Positions 1-8,998 of a stretch of 64,000 nucleotides of DNA are shown here, in pieces. The translations under genes were made by a program, and so were the position numbers. The stretch is from JBCCCJ01 sp039029315 (GTDB lineage Bacteria > Bacteroidota > Bacteroidia > J057). The notes beneath the pieces are model-generated. The model made no database searches and was not told the DNA's origin. It saw nothing but the letters and a program-made list of their open reading frames with translations. The DNA is taken from NCBI GenBank assembly GCA_039029315.1, contig JBCCGK010000020.1, positions 1 through 64,000 on the forward strand, given 5' to 3'. Positions within the stretch are counted from its first letter, which is position 1; each line of letters starts with the position of its first letter.

Positions 1-120
1 ATCGGTTGGTCTGGTGCGCTGCCAATCGGTTGGTCTGGTGCGCTGCCAATCGGTTGGTCTGGTGCGCTGCCAATCGGTTGGTCTGGTGCGCTGCCAATCG
101 GTTGGTCTGGTGCGCTGCCG
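1..120. repeat. 24-bp perfect tandem repeat, 5 copies
   Basis: Five head-to-tail copies of a 24-bp unit beginning ATCGGTTGGTCT; only the last base of the fifth copy differs. The array starts at the window edge, so more copies may lie outside. Because 24 is divisible by three, the plus strand stays open as an 8-residue repeat (IGWSGALP) and ends at a TAA at 142-144. The array could therefore be the 3' end of a repeat-containing gene entering from the left, or a non-coding VNTR. Near identity of the copies implies recent expansion or active homogenisation. Confidence 0.95.
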
Positions 121-203
121 AATTTTGGGGGCCAGCTCGCCTAAACTGGTAAAAGTGTACGATAAAGAGATTTGAATTTCCATTTTGGCCAAAGTCAAAC
201 TTA

Positions 204-344
204 GAGACTGTTTAGGAATCTGTGCTGAGAATTTTTATCGTGTATTTTTTTCTCAGACAAGGCTCTTGTTTGTTCTCATAGTGGTGCTATGGGAACAAAA
301 AAAGACGCATACAAAAAATAAGTGACAGATGTTCAAACAGTCTC
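204..344. mobile_element. IS5-like MITE, copy 1
   Basis: A 141-bp non-coding element bounded by inverted repeats: GAGACTGTTT at the left end and AAACAGTCTC at the right. Both sides are flanked by TTA (201-203 and 345-347). A second copy at 34610-34770 shares almost all of the sequence, including an internal hairpin (GTTCTCATAG and CTATGGGAAC). The terminal sequence and a possible TNA target duplication resemble IS5-family elements; that assignment is inference. It encodes no protein and would need a transposase supplied in trans. Confidence 0.75.
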
Positions 345-386
345 TTACTGAGTTAGCAATTAGGGAACTCTCCGATAGATTCAATC

Positions 387-1706
387 TCAAGCCTGGATCT
401 CATCACGAATCCGCTGATGCAAAGCAGGATCGATCCGGTAAGCCATCATGGCAATGACAGCAATTACTATCCAGACCAGCGGAACCAAAGATACCAGCAA
501 GCGAATGCTCCGCAGTGCTTCCTCCGATTGCTCTCCATTGGCGACATAGCCTCCAAGACTTAATCCCTGCCCGGCCAACCAGATCCCAATCCCGATCCCC
601 AGTTTGATGAAAAAACCATATACACCATAGATCATGCTTTCCAGACGAATGCCTGATTTCCACTGCCCATATTCAATCGTATCTGCAATCATGGCCCAAC
701 TGGTGAATACAGCGGCTCCATTCCCCAAACCGTGAATCAACAGCCATCCATAGACCAGTGTGTGTTGGTCAGACTCAAGGAAAAATAAGCCTGCCATCGC
801 CAGAATATAGAAGCTAGCCCCGGCAAGAAATACAGCTTTTTTCCCGATTCGCTTTGACAACCAGGTCCAGACAGGGATACTGGCCGCGGTTGTCCCCATT
901 ACCACCAGCAGCAAATTGGCCGTGACCTCCTCGTCTCCCAACAGGTATCTGCCAAGATATGGCAAGATAGATACAAAGACTGCATATGCCACAAAACAGG
1001 AACCGAAGGTGATGGACAACATCCAAAATGGTCTATTGCTCCGCAAAGCCGCCCAGGATGTAGATAGTGAAAGGGAAGGAACTATCTGGGTAGTTAATTC
1101 TTCCCTCACCGTGAAGAAGCCAATTCCCAGAGTGATGATCAGAATAAGCGCAAACAAACAAGCAGCCCAAAAGTACCCCTGACTGGCATCTTCCCATTTT
1201 CCTGAGATGGTCAAAAAGGCATAGCCCGCCAAAATTGCTCCCACCATGGCGAAAGTCATCCGATATCCAGTCAATCTTCCTCTTTCTGCATAATCAGGTG
1301 TCATGACAGCTGTCAGTGTGCCATAAGGAATGTTCATGGCGGTGAAGGCCATGGTAAAGACTACATAAGTGATGATGGCATACCATTGTTTTCCTTCCTG
1401 GGATACATCTGGAACCAGAAATAAGAGCACAAAGGAGATCCCCACCGGAAAAGCCATCCATAATAACCATGGCCGATAGGTCCCCCATCTAGAGCGTGTG
1501 CGCTGGGCAAGATAGCCCATCAATGGGTCATTGATTCCATCCCAAATTCTTGTCAGTAGAAAGAGATTTCCTGCAAAGGCTGCAGATAGCATCGCAACAT
1601 CTGTATAAAAACTTAAGAGATAGATACCAACAGTCTGGAACAAAAGATTTTGTCCAAAATCAGCAATTCCATACCCAAGATTTGTGCGAAGAGGAAGGCG
1701 GGCCAT
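387..1706 (-). CDS. GPH-family sugar:cation symporter (MFS, MelB-like)
   Basis: Inner-membrane permease expected to import a glycoside, pentoside or hexuronide with Na+ or H+. The start LPLRTNLGYGIADFGQN and the following RIWDGINDPLMG and RTRSRWGTYRPW segments are hallmarks of the glycoside-pentoside-hexuronide family. About twelve hydrophobic segments fill the roughly 440 residues, normal for the family. I chose the ATG at 1706 because family members begin just before this motif; an in-frame TTG at 1727 would add seven residues. Substrate is not readable from sequence. Sulfatases and a GH32 enzyme 13-20 kb away make a glycan breakdown product plausible, but they are not in one operon with it. 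Confidence 0.88.
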   Translation of the reverse strand: MARLPLRTNLGYGIADFGQNLLFQTVGIYLLSFYTDVAMLSAAFAGNLFLLTRIWDGINDPLMGYLAQRTRSRWGTYRPWLLWMAFPVGISFVLLFLVPDVSQEGKQWYAIITYVVFTMAFTAMNIPYGTLTAVMTPDYAERGRLTGYRMTFAMVGAILAGYAFLTISGKWEDASQGYFWAACLFALILIITLGIGFFTVREELTTQIVPSLSLSTSWAALRSNRPFWMLSITFGSCFVAYAVFVSILPYLGRYLLGDEEVTANLLLVVMGTTAASIPVWTWLSKRIGKKAVFLAGASFYILAMAGLFFLESDQHTLVYGWLLIHGLGNGAAVFTSWAMIADTIEYGQWKSGIRLESMIYGVYGFFIKLGIGIGIWLAGQGLSLGGYVANGEQSEEALRSIRLLVSLVPLVWIVIAVIAMMAYRIDPALHQRIRDEIQA

Positions 1707-1902
1707 CTTTTTTGACAAAGGTAGCAAGAATGAAGAGGAAAGAGAACGAGGATAGCAGATAAATGATAGGTGCCCAATCTAAATCAGACCAGACACCTAT
1801 TTCCCTAGCTTTGTTCGATAAACTTATTCGTTGTTTCTCTGGTTAAGGTTATATGAAATCTCATACTGCTGGACATCTTTTTGGATGAACTTGATAGATT
1901 TG

Positions 1903-1961
1903 GACAGGATTTACAAGATGAACAAAGCGAAAAATATCCTGTTAATCATGTAAATCCTGTC
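1903..1961. repeat. Imperfect palindrome of the GACAGGATTTACA type
   Basis: The left arm GACAGGATTTACAAGATGAA and the reverse complement of the right arm agree at about 20 of 22 positions around a short centre. It sits in the 293-bp gap between two minus-strand genes, downstream of the thioredoxin-like gene and upstream of the symporter. Sequences of this kind (ACAGGATTTACA... TGTAAATCCTGT) recur between genes in many Bacteroidota genomes, so it may be a dispersed repeat or act as a transcript-end hairpin. Confidence 0.7.
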
Positions 1962-1999
1962 TGAGGATGATACCTTCTTTCTAGCAACTTAGCAGAAGG

Positions 2000-3397
2000 C
2001 TACTGATCAAACTCTCGCTCCAGAATTTCGCCCAACTGATCGACGCTGATGCGCTTGTATCGAATGATTTTGTTTTCGTCAAGGATAAAAATGCCCGGTG
2101 TCATACGAGAATTGTATTTCTGATGATAACCGGATCTTCCATCTGGATCGTAGACATGCACCCCTCCCATCCCATATTCTCTCAATTTTTTCTTCCAGCC
2201 CTCTTCCGTTCCTTCCGTGTTGATGGTATAGAGTCCCAATCCCTGATCCTTGTATTGACGATAGATCTCTACCAACTTGGGCGTCGCCGTTTTGCAAAAG
2301 CCACACTGATAACTCCAGAGGTACAAAATGATCAATTTTCCCTCAACACTGTACAGATTGCGAGGCGTGCCTGTCGAGTCTGGTGCAATCAAATCTGCTC
2401 CGGGATGATTGATGAGTGCAGGACTGAGTTTTTGCGCTTGTTCAATGATATTTTTCAAAGCGGCTTCTTCTATCCACCAGGCTTCTCCAGCAGCATAATA
2501 GGTCTCCACAATATGCACATACACCCGATCCATATCCATGATTTCATTGGCAAGCTTACCATATTTATTGAGAAGTCGAGAACAGAAATACTGAAACACC
2601 TCATCATTGGCACGAGCTTTTGCGAGAATCATATCTACCGCATCTATAATGGTGTCTGTCTGTCGAACAATGACTTCATCCAGATATGTTTGGACTTTTG
2701 TGTCCAAAACCGGCGACCTTAACAATCTATCATCACTGAAATCTACCTGATCAAAGAAGTGTGCTTTGTAGTAATAATAGGCGAAGTGTTCTGCGGCATC
2801 TTCTGGAGCTTCAGGAATCTTCGGAGGGTCCATCCCACGAAAGATTTTGCTCACCAACAAATCGGGATATCGCATCTGGATGGAGGTTCTCTCTTCTTCC
2901 ACTGCCTGATTGATATTATTCAGTGTTTCTAATAATTTTTCCGTTTGAATGGAATCTCCTTTTCCACTCTGTAATTGTTCCTGAATTTGGCTTGCCCAGA
3001 CTTGTTGCTCTCCCATGAAGCGAACATGATTGTAAAACACACTGTTTTCCTTTGACCCTTCTACTTCCATCAATCGCACCAGATCGGTAGTATCAGAAAT
3101 AAGTTCAAACTGCTGATCTTCATCTATGATCAGGTCAAAGTATTGGGTCCGCCCAGGCAAAACAACTATATACATTCCCTGAGGGAGCGATTGTTCTCCA
3201 ACAAAGGAGAAGTTCCCTTGTTCTACCTCAGCTGAATCCTGAACTTGATTGGTATGCCCATAATAGTTGGCGAGGATGGCTGTCCCGGCGGTGGCTCCAT
3301 TGACCTGGAGTTTGATTTCGTAGCCGCCGCCCCTGGCCAATGTGGAAGTCTGATCGAAGAGAAAAAGTCCCAGGAAGATCCAGATGAGATGTTTCAT
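2000..3397 (-). CDS. DUF4369/DUF5106 thioredoxin-like (TlpA-type) exported protein
   Basis: Exported thiol-disulfide oxidoreductase-like protein. The ATG at 3397 begins a clear signal peptide (MKHLIWIFLGLFLF); upstream in-frame codons to 3439 look untranslated. Residues about 25-100 match the DUF4369 beta-domain, about 195-340 the helical DUF5106 region, and about 335-465 a TlpA/AhpC-type thioredoxin fold with the redox pair CGFC (C365/C368) after LYLWSYQ. Its neighbour at 3473-4933 is a full-length paralog. Members of this family usually face the periplasm; the partner protein is unknown. Confidence 0.85.
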   Translation of the reverse strand: MKHLIWIFLGLFLFDQTSTLARGGGYEIKLQVNGATAGTAILANYYGHTNQVQDSAEVEQGNFSFVGEQSLPQGMYIVVLPGRTQYFDLIIDEDQQFELISDTTDLVRLMEVEGSKENSVFYNHVRFMGEQQVWASQIQEQLQSGKGDSIQTEKLLETLNNINQAVEEERTSIQMRYPDLLVSKIFRGMDPPKIPEAPEDAAEHFAYYYYKAHFFDQVDFSDDRLLRSPVLDTKVQTYLDEVIVRQTDTIIDAVDMILAKARANDEVFQYFCSRLLNKYGKLANEIMDMDRVYVHIVETYYAAGEAWWIEEAALKNIIEQAQKLSPALINHPGADLIAPDSTGTPRNLYSVEGKLIILYLWSYQCGFCKTATPKLVEIYRQYKDQGLGLYTINTEGTEEGWKKKLREYGMGGVHVYDPDGRSGYHQKYNSRMTPGIFILDENKIIRYKRISVDQLGEILEREFDQ

Positions 3398-3472
3398 GTT
3401 GTAGTATATTGAATTCCATCCAACTGGTTTGCCTTCCAATTAGATGATGAAAGAATTCAGATGTTCGCAGAT

Positions 3473-4933
3473 TTATTTATCCCCGGTTTCATCGTCCTCT
3501 GACTTCTCGGGAACAGGCAATCCTAATTCACGGCTGAGAATTTCGTCCATTTGCTCTACAGAAATCTGCTTTGCCATGATTTTTTTGTCCGCATCCAACA
3601 AAAATAATCGCGGTGTACTTCGGAGATCATACATGCCATCAAATCCAGATTTTCGATAGGGATCATGGGTATGAATCGCCTGCTTGTGATCGCTAAGCTT
3701 GTATTCATCAAGCCGTTTTCCCCACTCTTCCTGTCCGCCATTGATGCTCACTGTGAAGAGGGTAACATCGTGATCCTTGTATCGCGCAAAGGATTCACTT
3801 AGTTTGGGCGTGACCTTTTTGCAATGACCACAATCAATGTCCCAAAAATACAAGACTGTATAGGAGCCGGGAACCTTGTGAAGGTAATGAGTCCGGTTTT
3901 GGGCATCTGGCGCATAGAAATTCGGAGCTTTGCGATTGATCAAGGTTGGGCTAATGGCCAAGGCGCGCTCCGTCATTTTTGCAACAGTGGCAGAATCACT
4001 CCACCAGGCATCTCCTGACATATAGTATTTCTCAACCATATGGACATAGACGGCATCCATTCCCATGACCTTGGAATTCGCATATTTGTTGAGCAGATTG
4101 ACAACAAAAAATTGAAAAACATCATCATTGGATCTTGCCTTTTCGACAACCTGATCAATCGAGACCACCAGAGAATCAGGGATTTTATAGGTGAGTTTTT
4201 CCAGATATTGATTGACTTTGTTGAACATCACGGGTGTCCGAAGCAATCTTACATCAGAGAAGTCGATATGGTCAAAGAAGTGCTTTTTGTAGTATTTATA
4301 GGCAAACAATGAATCCAGCGCCTTCCCATTCTCATCTTTTGGGGCTTCGGGCACCTGTGGCTCCTGCATACTCTGAATCACTTTGGTATACAGGCGATCG
4401 GGATGATCATTGATGAGAGTGGCTCTATATGCCTGCACTGCCCCATTGACTCCGGCATATTGTTCCTCCAATTCCTTTTTCTGGGGAGAATTGGCAGGAA
4501 GAGCCTCTATTTTGGTACGAATGGCATCTACCTCTTTGCGTTTTTTTGCCAGAAATTGGATATCAGAATAAAAAATTTGATTGTCATCTGATCCTGAAAC
4601 GTTCATATTCCCAACCAAATCCGATTGGACAGTCTGTAAGGAAAACTCCTGATCTTGATCCACGATGATTTCAAAATATTGATTGTCTGGAGGCAAAACA
4701 ACCAAATAGATTCCGCCATCCAGACCCTCTTCTCCTTCAAATGAAAACTGTCCATTGGTAACAGGCACAGTGTCCTTGATGTATTGCTTATCTCCATAAT
4801 AATAGGCCAGAAATGCCTGAGATTCTGTGAATCCGTCGATCTTGATATCAATCTTGTAGCCTGTTTGAGCATGTGAAAATGAGAAGGTCAGCACCATCCC
4901 CAGTGAGGCCAAAATTAGGAGCAATTTATTCAT
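3473..4933 (-). CDS. DUF4369/DUF5106 thioredoxin-like (TlpA-type) exported protein, paralog
   Basis: Same architecture as the adjacent gene at 2000-3397: signal peptide, DUF4369-like N-terminus, DUF5106-like helical middle and a C-terminal thioredoxin fold with CGHC after YFWDID. The ATG at 4933 precedes MNKLLLILASLGMV, a good signal peptide; the 22 upstream in-frame codons are probably not translated. The C-terminus carries an extra acidic tail ending SEDDETGDK. The active-site dipeptide differs between the two paralogs (GH here, GF there), which usually changes the redox potential, so the copies may have diverged in role. The pair is separated by only 75 bp and is likely cotranscribed. Confidence 0.85.
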   Translation of the reverse strand: MNKLLLILASLGMVLTFSFSHAQTGYKIDIKIDGFTESQAFLAYYYGDKQYIKDTVPVTNGQFSFEGEEGLDGGIYLVVLPPDNQYFEIIVDQDQEFSLQTVQSDLVGNMNVSGSDDNQIFYSDIQFLAKKRKEVDAIRTKIEALPANSPQKKELEEQYAGVNGAVQAYRATLINDHPDRLYTKVIQSMQEPQVPEAPKDENGKALDSLFAYKYYKKHFFDHIDFSDVRLLRTPVMFNKVNQYLEKLTYKIPDSLVVSIDQVVEKARSNDDVFQFFVVNLLNKYANSKVMGMDAVYVHMVEKYYMSGDAWWSDSATVAKMTERALAISPTLINRKAPNFYAPDAQNRTHYLHKVPGSYTVLYFWDIDCGHCKKVTPKLSESFARYKDHDVTLFTVSINGGQEEWGKRLDEYKLSDHKQAIHTHDPYRKSGFDGMYDLRSTPRLFLLDADKKIMAKQISVEQMDEILSRELGLPVPEKSEDDETGDK

Positions 4934-4982
4934 AAATGTTGGGTTTTTCTTCAGGATAAAAGTATGGGTTTTCTCAGAAGAT

Positions 4983-6575
4983 TCATAAACCAAATGCATC
5001 AGTCAATTTCCTGATATAGGCACTTCCCATCAGATAATTCAGATCTACCCGCTTCAATCGTTCCTCATCCCAGCCTTGCTCTTCACAGATAAGTCTGGAG
5101 AGGGTATCCTGATTATTCACATCAACAGGAACCCGGTCTACCCAACGTGCCTTGAGTTCATCTACGATCACAGCAGGCAGAAGTTGTTTGGCAAACTTGC
5201 GGAAGACAGAGGGTCTTGGCACGTCCATATGAAAATCAATGCCCATGGGCTGAAACAACCATTGAGATGCTTCGCTGAGATATAGCCTTTTGTTGAGCTT
5301 GTAGACATCGGGGATTCCCCGCCAATAATCTATCCACTCATGATCAAAGAAGGGCAATTTCCAGTGTAAGCCCCAAAAATCATACACCCGGACTGCATTG
5401 ACAAGAAACTTGGACATCCGGTTGCGCATGCCCCAATATTGAAGCAGGGAGTAAGCTGTTGGCAAATCAGGGATGGCCTCCACCGGAATTTCTTTGCTGA
5501 TCATCTGGTAGATGGCCTTTTTGTCCAGTCGGGGTTTTCTGGTTCCACTGAAAAATTTTCGATTGGTGATCAGGTAGCGAATGAATCGATCTCTGGACCA
5601 GGAAGCAGGTACTTTGTCTGGGAACCAGCTTCCTGCCAGCACATCTCCCCCGAATCCAGGAAGGACGATGGCATCCACCGGGATTTTGCCTTCTAATAAT
5701 AGCTGACGAATGGCAAAAAAATCCTGTTCATGGGCCACACTGATTCCATTGGAAGCAAAATCCCGATACGCCAGACCATCCTCTTCCAGATAGGTCTTCA
5801 ACAATGACTCTGTGTACTCCACAAAATGCCAGGGATATCCAAGTTTTTCTGCTACTTGTCGGGAGATCGCAACTTCATTGCTGCTCTTACGGCCATAGGT
5901 AAAACAGATGACTCTCTCACACTCAAGCTGCCTGAACATGGCTGCGATCAGGCGAGAATCGTATCCACCACTCAATGGAATGACAAAGGTTCTCTGACGA
6001 CTTGCTTGTATCAATCGGGTCCAGACAGCTTCTGCTGTAAGCCGAAACTGCCTCCTTATCTCCTCTTCTGAGGGCGAGGATGGGTCAAACTCATTGGTAC
6101 AAGCAAAATAGGTCCGGACAGTTGTGGTCCTTCCCTGTATATGCAGCCATTCTCCAGCTTGAAGTTGATGGACCTCCCGGAATAGTGTAGCAGCTCCCAG
6201 ACTGAGACAACTGTATGGAAATACTACCGCCTGAGCCGTATCCAGCGTGTGGGAATCTCCCAACTGACTGACGTCTCCCGAAATATGAATCCCATCTGAT
6301 GCCTTCTTCCATACGATTGGCAAGCTTCTCAGTCGATCCACCGCTGCAAAGGTGGCGTCTTCAGCCTTCCAAATAACCGCAAAGCAGCCATTGGCCTCCG
6401 TGATTCTTCTCACAAATCCTTCTGCACTCCCAATCCCAGAGAAATACTCCAGTAATTCGGCTCCCTCATAATAATAGCCTTGTTCATCAAAACAATAGCC
6501 TTGCACAAATAGGCGTTCACTGACATCATTGTGCCAAGAGAAGCCATAAGATGTGTGTAAATGAAGATGTGTCAT
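4983..6575 (-). CDS. Asparagine-synthase-like protein lacking the N-terminal Cys
   Basis: The protein resembles class-II asparagine synthetases: an N-terminal Ntn-hydrolase-like part (about 1-160) and an ATP-pyrophosphatase part with the PP-loop SGGYDSR at 202-208, where AsnB has SGGLDSS. Residue 2 is Thr, not the catalytic Cys that cleaves glutamine, so glutaminase activity is not expected. It may use free ammonia or another amine, or form a different amide or beta-lactam-type bond. Its start overlaps the CapA-like stop in ATGA, and it is last in a NUDIX-flippase-CapA cassette, which suggests modification of a surface polymer rather than free asparagine synthesis. That role is inference. Confidence 0.8.
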   Translation of the reverse strand: MTHLHLHTSYGFSWHNDVSERLFVQGYCFDEQGYYYEGAELLEYFSGIGSAEGFVRRITEANGCFAVIWKAEDATFAAVDRLRSLPIVWKKASDGIHISGDVSQLGDSHTLDTAQAVVFPYSCLSLGAATLFREVHQLQAGEWLHIQGRTTTVRTYFACTNEFDPSSPSEEEIRRQFRLTAEAVWTRLIQASRQRTFVIPLSGGYDSRLIAAMFRQLECERVICFTYGRKSSNEVAISRQVAEKLGYPWHFVEYTESLLKTYLEEDGLAYRDFASNGISVAHEQDFFAIRQLLLEGKIPVDAIVLPGFGGDVLAGSWFPDKVPASWSRDRFIRYLITNRKFFSGTRKPRLDKKAIYQMISKEIPVEAIPDLPTAYSLLQYWGMRNRMSKFLVNAVRVYDFWGLHWKLPFFDHEWIDYWRGIPDVYKLNKRLYLSEASQWLFQPMGIDFHMDVPRPSVFRKFAKQLLPAVIVDELKARWVDRVPVDVNNQDTLSRLICEEQGWDEERLKRVDLNYLMGSAYIRKLTDAFGL

Positions 6576-7705
6576 GGACGACCGGAGAAGGTCTTACGAA
6601 TTTGATAGCGTATGGCAGCCACAAAGATGGCTCTGCTATTTGGATAGTACAAAGTTGCAAAAAGGGTTTTGTAAAAGCTGCGTCTTCCCAATTTTTTTGC
6701 CATTCTTTTCCATTTACCTACAGGAGGAGCAGTGGGAGATGGGGGGAATGGAGCAGCAGAAAAATGTCTTTCCTGAAAGACTCTAAAGGCTTCTTCTTCC
6801 CACCTTCTCTGGTATTGGCTGAAATCGTGAATGTCTGCCAGATCGGTCAGGCTTTTTTGAGATTGAAGGACAGCAACCAGGCCTTTGTCCCTGTCCAGTC
6901 GGATAGGAATCAGGCGAATGTGAATGTTGCCATTCTCTATTTGCATTTGTAACAATCCTCCCATGTCGGTAAATGACCGATGTCTGTGCCCTGCTACATC
7001 AAAAACGGTATTTCCCAGAGAATAACAAATCGGGACTCCCTGTACATATTCTATTCCCTGTAGCACATGAGGATGATGGCACACAATCGCATCGACTCCC
7101 TGTTCTGCGAGTTGATGAAGCCATTTTCTTCTGGATGGCATGGGGAATTGGGTGTATTCTTCCTCTCCATGATAACAAATGATGACTGTATCAGCCTTTT
7201 TTCTGGCTTCCTGTATCAGGCCAGTTATCACATGAATATTTTGGGTCGAAAATACCCCGGCTTTGTTAGGACCAGCGAGCATCCCTTCCCGAAAAGAAAT
7301 TCCCAACAGTGCGACAGTATGTTCTTCATGAGACAGAATCAGGGGTTTGCTGGCTTCGCCCCAACTTTCTCCCGCTCCAAACCACCGGGCTTGAGATTCA
7401 GCCAATTGCTCCCGCGTTTGCAGAAAGCCTTCTTTTCCACAATCAAAGGTGTGATTATTGGCGAGGGTAAATACCTTTGCGTTGAGGGACATCAAATATG
7501 GGAGACAAGCTGGCGGATTGATGATTTTTGCCCGGTGCTTTTGCGCCAGGGCTGGCGCAACCAAGGGACCTTCCAGATTCCCGATACAATAGACTTGTTG
7601 TCGAAACAATTCTTCCAATTCCTCCGAAAAGATAGCCATCCCCTCTTCAAGGCGTTGGGCAAAACTCCCGCTAAAGCAAAGATCTCCCGTGAATAACACA
7701 TTCAT
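6572..7705 (-). CDS. CapA-family putative metallophosphatase
   Basis: CapA-like protein related to the PgsA/CapA component of poly-gamma-glutamate systems, with a calcineurin-type metallophosphatase fold. Visible motifs are GDLCFSG at the N-terminus, NLEGPL, LANNHTFDCG, YHGEEEY and HHPHVLQG. The ATG at 7705 overlaps the flippase stop in ATGA and gives MNVLFTGDL; an upstream codon at 7717 is less likely. No signal peptide or membrane anchor is visible, unlike Bacillus CapA, so it may be cytoplasmic. The coupled flippase and asparagine-synthase-like genes imply a shared envelope or polymer pathway. Confidence 0.82.
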   Translation of the reverse strand: MNVLFTGDLCFSGSFAQRLEEGMAIFSEELEELFRQQVYCIGNLEGPLVAPALAQKHRAKIINPPACLPYLMSLNAKVFTLANNHTFDCGKEGFLQTREQLAESQARWFGAGESWGEASKPLILSHEEHTVALLGISFREGMLAGPNKAGVFSTQNIHVITGLIQEARKKADTVIICYHGEEEYTQFPMPSRRKWLHQLAEQGVDAIVCHHPHVLQGIEYVQGVPICYSLGNTVFDVAGHRHRSFTDMGGLLQMQIENGNIHIRLIPIRLDRDKGLVAVLQSQKSLTDLADIHDFSQYQRRWEEEAFRVFQERHFSAAPFPPSPTAPPVGKWKRMAKKLGRRSFYKTLFATLYYPNSRAIFVAAIRYQIRKTFSGRP

Positions 7706-8997
7706 TTGTTTCCCCATACATATCCGATTCGAAGCAAAAATCCAATATGAAAGGCCACCAGTGCTCCTCCGAATATGCTGTAAAGGATGATGGTGCCAGT
7801 ATCCTGAAACAAGTCTTTGTATAGATATCCTCCCAATATCAATGCCAGCAATCGAATCAGGAACAGAGCTACATTGTAGCGAAACAAAAATCCCAACTTC
7901 CGTCGGATGTCAATCAGATAGGAAAGGGGAGAAGCAATGAACATCAAATATACCCAGGGCATCAACCAGCGTGCATATATGCCAGTCTGATACCAACTTT
8001 CATCAAAAAACCAAACGGCTACTGTTGGCGCTGCAATCATTACGACGATGGCAGGCACAAGTCCCATCAATGCCAGATAAGATGCAGTCTGTCGCGTCAA
8101 GTCTCTCAAGTCTTTCTTTCCAGCCTCAAGGGCTCTTGCAGCTTTTTCGTAGAAGACCTCTCCTACAGACCTACTCAGCAAGGCAAAGGGAGTCATCAAT
8201 GCCATATGCGCCATCCGAAACCATCCTGCTACCTCCTGGCTGAAATATGCGGGGAGGAGGAAGAAAGGAAGTTGGCGGGAAAAAGAGTTGAGCCAGGTTG
8301 CCCAGACAGATTTTTGGGGAAAGTCTATATACTCTCTGGCGACAGCCATGATGTCCCGAATCGACCAGGGAAAATTGATTTGATCTTTCCATCCAACATA
8401 TCGGAGCAACAAGACCAACAGACAGCCTCCTTGTCCAGCAATAAAGCCAATGAGCAAGCCTTCAAATCCTGCCTCAAACCATCCCAGTGTCAACATCACC
8501 CCACCAGCTACAAATGCCTGAACCATTCTGCTTATGGACAATTCCCGATACGCCTTGAGACGATTGAGAAATACCCGCAAGGGTTGATTGAGTCCTTCCA
8601 ACAGAATACTGAGCCCCAAGAGCCATTGCCATGCACTCAATTCCGGGCTATTCAACCAGGTCCAGAGGATCGATCCAAATGTGGCCAGCACCAGCCAGAC
8701 CAACCCACTGATTATCAACGCAAAAGCACAACTCAAGTACAATAGAATCTTTGCGGTGCGAAGTTGTTTGGGGAGCATAATTGCCACCTCATATCCTCCG
8801 TTGACCGTCACGACTATGGTATTGACCAATGCAATAAAGATTCCCTGAATCCCAAAGGCCTCGCTTCCATACTGATTTCCCAGAATGGGGAGGATGAGTA
8901 AGGTAAATACCTGAGCCAGAAGTGTCCCAGATACCAACGTCATCACTTGCGGCAAAAATCCGGCCTGTCGCCAGCGTTGGATTCGTGATTGCATCAT
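7702..8997 (-). CDS. Polysaccharide flippase-like membrane protein (Wzx/MOP superfamily)
   Basis: About twelve hydrophobic segments over 431 residues and the N-terminal pattern TLLAQVFTLLILPILGNQYG fit the oligosaccharide flippase (Polysacc_synt) family. Members move lipid-linked sugars across the inner membrane. No glycosyltransferase or polymerase lies beside it, so the cargo is unclear. The gene begins 2 bp downstream of the NUDIX gene stop and overlaps the CapA-like gene by 4 bp, so the set is translationally coupled. Confidence 0.85.
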   Translation of the reverse strand: MMQSRIQRWRQAGFLPQVMTLVSGTLLAQVFTLLILPILGNQYGSEAFGIQGIFIALVNTIVVTVNGGYEVAIMLPKQLRTAKILLYLSCAFALIISGLVWLVLATFGSILWTWLNSPELSAWQWLLGLSILLEGLNQPLRVFLNRLKAYRELSISRMVQAFVAGGVMLTLGWFEAGFEGLLIGFIAGQGGCLLVLLLRYVGWKDQINFPWSIRDIMAVAREYIDFPQKSVWATWLNSFSRQLPFFLLPAYFSQEVAGWFRMAHMALMTPFALLSRSVGEVFYEKAARALEAGKKDLRDLTRQTASYLALMGLVPAIVVMIAAPTVAVWFFDESWYQTGIYARWLMPWVYLMFIASPLSYLIDIRRKLGFLFRYNVALFLIRLLALILGGYLYKDLFQDTGTIILYSIFGGALVAFHIGFLLRIGYVWGNK

Positions 8998-8998
8998 C

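Noticed and set aside
1..120. Possible CRISPR array
   Set aside because: The 24-bp units abut directly with no spacers.
2123..2722. 199-codon plus-strand reading frame
   Set aside because: It lies antisense to the thioredoxin-like gene and has no recognisable protein features.
4983..6575. Genuine AsnB asparagine synthetase
   Set aside because: Residue 2 is Thr, so the glutaminase nucleophile is missing.
7067..7696. 209-codon plus-strand reading frame
   Set aside because: Antisense to the well-supported CapA-like gene; composition is shadow-like.
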